Source of the DNA: Caldilineaceae bacterium
Lineage (GTDB): Bacteria; Chloroflexota; Anaerolineae; Caldilineales; Caldilineaceae
Direction: 5' to 3'
DNA length: 49,699 bases
Assembly (NCBI GenBank): GCA_018003515.1
Contig: JAGNDO010000035.1
Coordinates: forward strand, 1-49,699
The notes under the pieces were generated by a model that did not search any database, had not been told where the DNA came from, and worked only from the letters and a program-made list of their open reading frames with translations. This document shows positions 44,852 through 49,699 of the stretch, piece after piece. Each line of letters begins with the position of its first letter. The first letter of the stretch is position 1. The position numbers and the translations under genes were made by a program.

Positions 44852-46015
44852 GTGGAAAACCGAAAAGAATTTCTAACCCAAAAGTTTAGAACCCTGTTCA
44901 AAAGCGACCCGGAACTCTGGAGCCGCGCCCCCGGTCGGGTGGATCTCATGGGCAGTCACACGGACTACAACCTGGGCTACGTCATGACTATGGCCATCGA
45001 CCGGGACACCTGGATCGCCGCCCGGCCCCGCGCGGATGGGAAAGTCAGGCTCCACTCCCTGGACATGGACAGCGGTGCCGAGTTCTCCTTGGATGATCTG
45101 GCCAAAGCCGAAGAGATCCCTTGGACCAACTACGTGCGCGGCATTGCCAAGGTCTGCCTGGATGCTGGGTTTGACCTGCGCGGGTTCGACGGGCTGGTCC
45201 ACAGCACCGTCCCCTTCAGCGCCGGGCTGAGTTCGTCGGCAGCCCTTGAAATGGCCACCGCCACCATGTTTCAGGCCGTCAGCGGCTTCAAACTGGACCC
45301 GGTGCAGATGGCCCTCCTGGGCCAAAAGGCCGAAAACCAATTTGTGGGCGTGAACTCCGGCATTTTGGATCAGTACAGCTCCGCAATGGGCCAAGCGGGC
45401 AAGACGGTTTTGCTGGATTGCCGGGCCTTGACCAGCGAACTGGTGGACATCTCCCCGGCCCTGCAAGTGGTGATCTGCGACACCAAAACCAAGCGCAACC
45501 TCCTCGGCTCGGAATACGACGACCGGCGCAAGCAGTGCGAACAGGGCGTGGCCATTCTGCAAACTGCCGACCCCGCCATCGCCTCCTTGCGGGACGTGCC
45601 ATTTGACCTCTTCAACCGCATGAAAGACCAAATGCCCCCCCTGGTCCAAAAACGCTGCCAGTTCATCTTGGAAGAAAATCAGCGGGTTCTAGACCTGGCC
45701 CAGCCCTTGGCCCAGAATGATGGGGAAAAATTGAAGGCAATCTTCGCCGCCTCGTACAGGGGGGCCAGAGATCTATTCGAGATCGGTGCCCCAACCATGC
45801 AAGCCATGGTGCGGGCCATGTCCACCGCCCCAGGGGTGGTCGCCTCCCGCCAAGCCGGAGCCGGGTTTGGCGGCTGCATGGTCTCCCTGGTCGATCCCGC
45901 GCAAGTGGAGCGATTCTCCGCCTCCGTCACCGCCGAATACAAAACCCTCACCGGCCTGGACGCCGAGATCTACGCCGTCCAAGCCTCCGACGGCGCGTCC
46001 ATGATGCAAGTTTGA
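44852..46015 (+). CDS. galK: Galactokinase-family GHMP kinase with altered sugar site
   Basis: A 387-aa cytoplasmic kinase expected to make galactose 1-phosphate. It starts at GTG with GGAGG 10 bases upstream. The ATP loop VPFSAGLSSSAALE (120-133), NSGILDQ with catalytic Asp173, GSEYDDRR with Tyr222 and the GAGFGGC motif near the C-terminus are intact. The galactokinase signature reads GRVDLMGSHTDYN: Arg29, His36 and Asp38 are kept, but the Glu that contacts the galactose O6 in studied enzymes (Glu43 in human GALK1) is Ser35. Substrate may therefore be galactose or a C6-changed analogue. No other Leloir gene is in the window. Confidence 0.9.
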   Translation: MENRKEFLTQKFRTLFKSDPELWSRAPGRVDLMGSHTDYNLGYVMTMAIDRDTWIAARPRADGKVRLHSLDMDSGAEFSLDDLAKAEEIPWTNYVRGIAKVCLDAGFDLRGFDGLVHSTVPFSAGLSSSAALEMATATMFQAVSGFKLDPVQMALLGQKAENQFVGVNSGILDQYSSAMGQAGKTVLLDCRALTSELVDISPALQVVICDTKTKRNLLGSEYDDRRKQCEQGVAILQTADPAIASLRDVPFDLFNRMKDQMPPLVQKRCQFILEENQRVLDLAQPLAQNDGEKLKAIFAASYRGARDLFEIGAPTMQAMVRAMSTAPGVVASRQAGAGFGGCMVSLVDPAQVERFSASVTAEYKTLTGLDAEIYAVQASDGASMMQV

Positions 46016-46024
46016 GCCAGCGGA

Positions 46025-46070
46025 GTTCGCACCCCCTGGTGCGAACGGGTCTGCGCCAGGGGGTGCAGAC
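46025..46070. repeat. Two adjacent hairpins that can also pair with each other
   Basis: GTTCGCACCCCCTGGTGCGAAC (46025-46046, written here by its arms GTTCGCACC and GGTGCGAAC) is followed by a second hairpin at 46049-46070 (GTCTGC/GCAGAC). GCACCCCCTGG (46029-46039) and CCAGGGGGTGC (46057-46067) are also complements, giving an alternative fold. It lies just after galK. Confidence 0.7.
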
Positions 46071-46143
46071 GTCGCTGCCCGACTCATTGTGACCATGATC
46101 GTCTAAAATGACAACCAGATTTATCAAAAAGGAGCCAACCCAG

Positions 46144-46776
46144 ATGGAAACCGCACTCAAAAACTTATATGACTGTGTCCTGGAAGGCGATCTCGGACAA
46201 GCCAAGCCCAGGGTGCAGGCCGCCATTGACACCGGCTTGCCCGCCTCCCGCATCCTCAACGAAAGCCTGATCGCCCCCATGAGCGAAGTGGGTCGTCTCT
46301 TCGAAGAGGGCGAATACTTTGTGCCCGAAATGCTCGTCTCGGCCAGAACTATGCAGTCCGCGCTGGAAATTCTGAAGCCGCACCTGGTGGCCGGCGGCGT
46401 AGAGGCCATCGGCAAGGTCATCCTGGGCACCGTGCGGGGGGATCAGCATGACATCGGTAAAAACCTGGTGGGCATGATGATGGAAGGGGCCGGGTTCGAG
46501 GTCATCGACCTAGGCGTGGATGTGGCACCCAGCAAATTCATCGACGCCATCACCGACGACACGGATATCATCGGCCTCTCCGCCCTGCTCACCACCACCA
46601 TGCCCGCCATGGGGACCACCATCAAAGCCATCGCCGACGCCGGGCTGCGGGACAAAGTCAAGATCATCATCGGCGGCGCCCCGGTCACCCAGGCCTACGC
46701 CGACGCCATCGGCGCCGACGGCTTCGCCAAAGACGCCAGCCAAGCGGCGAGCTTGGCGAAGTCGTTGATTGCGTAA
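46144..46776 (+). CDS. Methyltransferase corrinoid protein (MtaC/MtbC-like), cluster C
   Basis: A 210-aa corrinoid carrier. The start METALKNLYDCVLEG is placed by AAGGAG upstream; a frame from 46108 adds 12 residues and is less likely. Residues 1-88 are the cap domain; the B12 domain carries DQHDIG (Asp100, His102, Gly105), SALLTTT and GGAPVT. It is similar in length and sequence to the protein at 23120-23758. It is the last gene of the regulator operon and likely accepts methyl groups from the URO-D protein of that operon. Confidence 0.94.
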   Translation: METALKNLYDCVLEGDLGQAKPRVQAAIDTGLPASRILNESLIAPMSEVGRLFEEGEYFVPEMLVSARTMQSALEILKPHLVAGGVEAIGKVILGTVRGDQHDIGKNLVGMMMEGAGFEVIDLGVDVAPSKFIDAITDDTDIIGLSALLTTTMPAMGTTIKAIADAGLRDKVKIIIGGAPVTQAYADAIGADGFAKDASQAASLAKSLIA

Positions 46777-46779
46777 AAC

Positions 46780-46852
46780 GAATATCGAACATCGTGTATC
46801 GAGTATTGTGTGCTGTTGACACGGGATACTCGATACACGATGTTCGATATTC
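46780..46852. terminator. Perfect 27-bp hairpin between convergent genes
   Basis: Arms 46780-46806 and 46826-46852 are exact complements around a 19-nt loop that can pair a little further. It shares its core with the 1577-1627 hairpin. Lying between two gene ends that face each other, it is well placed as a two-way terminator. Confidence 0.75.
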
Positions 46853-46854
46853 AC

Positions 46855-48801
46855 CTACTGAAGCTGCGCCAGCATCTCTTTGGCCATGCGTGCCGCGGCG
46901 CTGGCATCCGGGGCATAGCCGTCGGCCCCGATGGCGTCGGCAAAGGTCTGGTTGACCCCAGCGCCGCCCACCATGATCTTGATGCCCTCATGGGCGCCGG
47001 CCTCGTCGATGGCCTTGATCACTTTCTGCATCATGGGCATGGTGGTGGTGAGCAGGGCAGAGAGGCCGACGATCTTGGCGTCGCTTTCCTGGATGGCGGC
47101 CACAAATTTCTCCGGTGCCACATCCGGGCCAAGGTCGATGACCCTGAAACCTGCGCCTTCGAGCATCATGCCCACCAGATTCTTGCCAATATCATGCAGA
47201 TCCCCCTTGACCGTGCCCAGGATGGCTGTGCCCACTGGCTCGGTCCCGGCCGCGGTCAACAGGGGCTGAAGCAGTTTCATGATGCCCCGGGTACCAAGGG
47301 CTGCCGCCATCATCTCCGGCAAGAAGAAGTCGCCCTCCTCAAAGCGCTGGCCCACGATCTGCATGGCCGGGATCACCCCCTGTTGGATGATGTCCGACGG
47401 GGTGATGTTGGCGGCCAGGGCCTGTTCGGCGGTGGCAATGGATGCCGGGGGATTGCCGTCGATAATCGCCTCCCGCATATCTGCGAGTACGGGGGGCAGG
47501 GGGGTGCTGGCGGCGGCCAGGGCCGCGGCTTCCTCCGCCGTCAAGGCCCGGGCGGGCATGGCATCCGGGCTGGTGCTGATGACGACTGGGGCATCGGTGG
47601 GCACGCTGTAAACATAGTCATCCGGGCGCTGGCCGACACCGCCGGAGCCGTAGACGCCAAACTCTTGCAAAGTCTCCCACATGGCCATGATGTTCTGCGG
47701 CGGGACGTTGGCCTGAATGTTGTGGACCGCCGCGGCCACAAAGCCGCCGCCGGACCCCAGATCGTCGATGCGTCGCCGCACTTCTTCCCGCACCTGGGCG
47801 GGGGTGCCATCGGTGAAAACCCCCTGGGTGTCCACCAAGCCGCCCCAGAAGGTGATCTCCTTGCCAAAGTCCCGCTTGAGGGCGGATGATTCCATGCCCG
47901 TGGCGCTCACCTGCACCGGGTTGATGATGTCAATGCCAATATCAATGAAGTCGGGGATGATGCCACGGATGGCACCGCAACTGTGGAAGAAGATTTTGGC
48001 GTCCGTACGGGCCTTGATGAAGTCCATGATCTTCTTGTGGCGAGGTTTGACGATCTCCCGATAGATGGCCGGGCTGATCAGCAGATCAAACTGGCCGGCC
48101 AGATCGTCCGCTTCCTGGACCACGTCGGCGTATTCCCCCACCAGGGGCAGGGCGATCTCCCAGTAGGCCAGTTTCAGGTCAACGATGGTGTCCATCAGAT
48201 AAGTGAGCCATTTTCGGTTGGTGACCAGATCCGGGTAGAATTTGGCAAAGCCCCGGGTCCAGGCCGTCAGCTCGATGAAACCGGCAGAGAGACCGCCCAG
48301 GATGACAAGCTCGCCCAATTCCTCTGCCACATATTTGGCGCTTTCGGCCAGACCGGTGAATCGGGCCGGATCGGTTGGATTGGGCCAGGGGAACTTTTTG
48401 ATGTCCTCGATAGAGGTGGCGTTGGCCAGGGGGTGGTGGAACATATCGTAGTAAAAGCCGCCGTCCTGGGGCTTGCGCCAGCCAATCCCCCACTCGTCGT
48501 GGAAGAAGTCGTAGCCGGGCATGTCTGTGGTGTTGACTTCGATCTGGAAGGTGGCCGAAGACCGGGGAGCCACATTGCGCACACCGACATTCAGCTTCTG
48601 GCGCACATCGTCATCCACCTCGGCAATCTGCTGAAAGACATCCATGACCCGGATCTCTTTTTCCGGCAGGCCAAGGTATTGGCGTAGTTTGGCATAGGAA
48701 TGGAGGTTGATGCTAGTGAGCACAGTCCCCCCCAGGTCAAAGGGGATTCTGTCGGGTTCTTGATGGTTTAGGACCATTTTGACGCGTTGGCGAGAATTCA
48801 T
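46855..48801 (-). CDS. CmuA-like fusion of URO-D methyltransferase and corrinoid domain
   Basis: A 648-aa cytoplasmic protein. The start at MNSRQRVKMVLNHQEPDR has AGGAG upstream; the frame continues to 48912, but that part overlaps the neighbouring gene. Residues 1-390 are a URO-D methyltransferase with FHSCGAIRGIIPDFI (His273, Cys275 as probable zinc ligands) and INPVQVSATGMESSALKRDFG. A linker (about 390-440) leads to a corrinoid domain (about 440-648) with cap, DLHDIG (Asp534, His536, Gly539) and SALLTTT. The layout matches CmuA of chloromethane degraders, in which one protein demethylates the substrate and carries the methyl on its own corrinoid. The substrate here is more likely a methoxylated compound, from context. 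Confidence 0.92.
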   Translation of the reverse strand: MNSRQRVKMVLNHQEPDRIPFDLGGTVLTSINLHSYAKLRQYLGLPEKEIRVMDVFQQIAEVDDDVRQKLNVGVRNVAPRSSATFQIEVNTTDMPGYDFFHDEWGIGWRKPQDGGFYYDMFHHPLANATSIEDIKKFPWPNPTDPARFTGLAESAKYVAEELGELVILGGLSAGFIELTAWTRGFAKFYPDLVTNRKWLTYLMDTIVDLKLAYWEIALPLVGEYADVVQEADDLAGQFDLLISPAIYREIVKPRHKKIMDFIKARTDAKIFFHSCGAIRGIIPDFIDIGIDIINPVQVSATGMESSALKRDFGKEITFWGGLVDTQGVFTDGTPAQVREEVRRRIDDLGSGGGFVAAAVHNIQANVPPQNIMAMWETLQEFGVYGSGGVGQRPDDYVYSVPTDAPVVISTSPDAMPARALTAEEAAALAAASTPLPPVLADMREAIIDGNPPASIATAEQALAANITPSDIIQQGVIPAMQIVGQRFEEGDFFLPEMMAAALGTRGIMKLLQPLLTAAGTEPVGTAILGTVKGDLHDIGKNLVGMMLEGAGFRVIDLGPDVAPEKFVAAIQESDAKIVGLSALLTTTMPMMQKVIKAIDEAGAHEGIKIMVGGAGVNQTFADAIGADGYAPDASAAARMAKEMLAQLQ

Positions 48802-48853
48802 CTGTCTTTCTCCTGTTTTGGTTGAGATTTCTACAAATACATACCCAATTGCA

Positions 48854-49699
48854 TTATGATTGCCCCGTGCTGGCCAGCTGGAATTCATCGTCGCTCCCCG
48901 CAGGCCGCACAACTAGCTCAAAACTATGGCTGGCGGATGACAGGGGCACAAAATGATCGACGGTGACGGCGGTCAGTGGATCGACCGGCCCCAGTTCGTG
49001 TTGCCACAGAGTTTCTCCTTGGGCCGACAGCGCCCGCAGCACCATCTCCCCGGTATCAAAGACGCCAAACCCACCGGTGACGTGAATGCTCCCATCCACA
49101 ACCGTAGCCGTGAGGGATCGGGCCGTACAGCCGCCGGGTTGCACAGCGATGATCGGCCCGTCGCAGCGGCAGAGCTCCCAGGTCATGGGCAGGGAGATAG
49201 ACGCGCCGGGCTGGATGGTCTGCAACGGCCCCAGGACCTCGGTCTCCATGTGGTTGATGTTGGAGCCGGTGAAGTCCAGGTTGCCCACTTGGCCGGCCCC
49301 CACTGTCCAGCATTCGACCGTCACCCCGTCGTCCGGGTATTCGGCTTTGAGATCCACGTCAAACCTTTGCACAAAGGCGTGTTGGGTGCTGCCCTGGCTG
49401 AAGGCCACCCATCCGGCGGTTGAATCGATCCCCACCTTGCCAATCTCCCACAAATATTGGGCTATAAAGAGACCGGTCTTGGGGTCAGCCTGCCACTGGG
49501 GGTTGTCTGGGCTGCCAAACATGACATTGAACCCGGTGGAGAAGCGGCTCTTGGGGTTCAATGGCGTGGTGACAAAACAGGTGGGATCGTGGGTCGGCGC
49601 GCCATGGGCTGATCGGGTTTCGGCCTGAAGCTGGACCACATCCCAGATGCCCCAACGCACGGGCGCGGCGGTGACGTTGGTGAAGGTCAGGACGATCTG
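48854..49699 (-). CDS. DUF4380-like protein, 5' end outside the window
   Basis: At least 281 aa are encoded; the frame stays open to the window edge (QIVLTFTNVTAAPVRWGIWDVVQL), so the true start is outside, and an internal GTG at 49660 is not the start. The segment FTN...VRWGIWDV resembles DUF4380 proteins, which have a beta-sandwich fold related to aldose epimerases. No catalytic site can be assigned. It lies 52 bp before the CmuA-like fusion on the same strand, so both may share a transcript. A carbohydrate-binding or epimerase-like role is plausible. Confidence 0.7.
   Translation of the reverse strand, partial: QIVLTFTNVTAAPVRWGIWDVVQLQAETRSAHGAPTHDPTCFVTTPLNPKSRFSTGFNVMFGSPDNPQWQADPKTGLFIAQYLWEIGKVGIDSTAGWVAFSQGSTQHAFVQRFDVDLKAEYPDDGVTVECWTVGAGQVGNLDFTGSNINHMETEVLGPLQTIQPGASISLPMTWELCRCDGPIIAVQPGGCTARSLTATVVDGSIHVTGGFGVFDTGEMVLRALSAQGETLWQHELGPVDPLTAVTVDHFVPLSSASHSFELVVRPAGSDDEFQLASTGQS

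Noticed and set aside
21438-48801. Heme biosynthesis (uroporphyrinogen decarboxylase) for the URO-D genes
   Set aside because: Six divergent copies among corrinoid, folate and sugar genes, with no other tetrapyrrole gene, and two with the methyltransferase His-x-Cys motif.
48854-49660. Complete gene starting at GTG 49660
   Set aside because: The frame is open to the window end and the upstream residues continue the same family pattern, so the gene is truncated by the window.

Overview
The window looks like a chromosomal stretch of a Chloroflexota bacterium, probably Anaerolineae/Caldilineae-like. This is inference from style: moderately high GC, Ala/Pro-rich linkers after the lipobox of the solute-binding proteins, TPTNTPT-type linkers, secreted proteins ending in a short Tyr-(Met/Ile)-Pro tail, heavy expansion of URO-D-fold methyltransferases, and many interspersed hairpin repeats. 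No rRNA, tRNA, CRISPR array or transposase was seen.

Region A (75-10256) is a xyloside/xylose unit. One minus-strand operon runs binding protein, two CUT1 permeases, GH3 glycosidase, xylose isomerase, xylulokinase. It diverges from a LacI-family gene, with a palindromic operator lying over both predicted transcription starts. Region A' (10257-21197) holds a repeat island, a giant secreted mosaic protein (about 2,808 aa) and a coupled secreted protein with a TPT-repeat linker.

Region B (21324-34800) is a minus-strand cluster of ten genes behind one good promoter/operator. In transcription order these are a LacI-URO-D fusion, a URO-D protein, a rhamnose-mutarotase-like protein, a second URO-D protein, a creatininase-family protein, a tandem double solute-binding protein, two permeases, a corrinoid protein and a third URO-D protein. 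It is bounded on the left by a short copy of the 3' end of the folate-reductase gene that borders it on the right.

Region C (35008-49699) carries the one-carbon partners: a MetV-like/MetF methylene-THF reductase fusion and a methyl-THF:corrinoid methyltransferase, both next to a third sugar importer. Across a divergent promoter with GAAACCGGTTTC operators lie LacI, a ferritin-like protein of unknown role, a URO-D protein, a galactokinase with an altered sugar-contact residue, and a corrinoid protein. These converge with a CmuA-like URO-D/corrinoid fusion and a 5'-truncated DUF4380-like gene.

Working model (inference): regions B and C import methylated sugars or glycosides. URO-D proteins move methyl groups to corrinoid proteins, the DHPS-fold enzyme passes them to tetrahydrofolate, and the MetV/MetF fusion oxidises methyl-THF, while mutarotase, galactokinase and the xylose enzymes handle the freed sugars. 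I know of no described corrinoid-dependent sugar O-demethylation system of this layout, so it is the main candidate for a new system here. Missing from the window are a corrinoid reductive activase and the importer ATPases.
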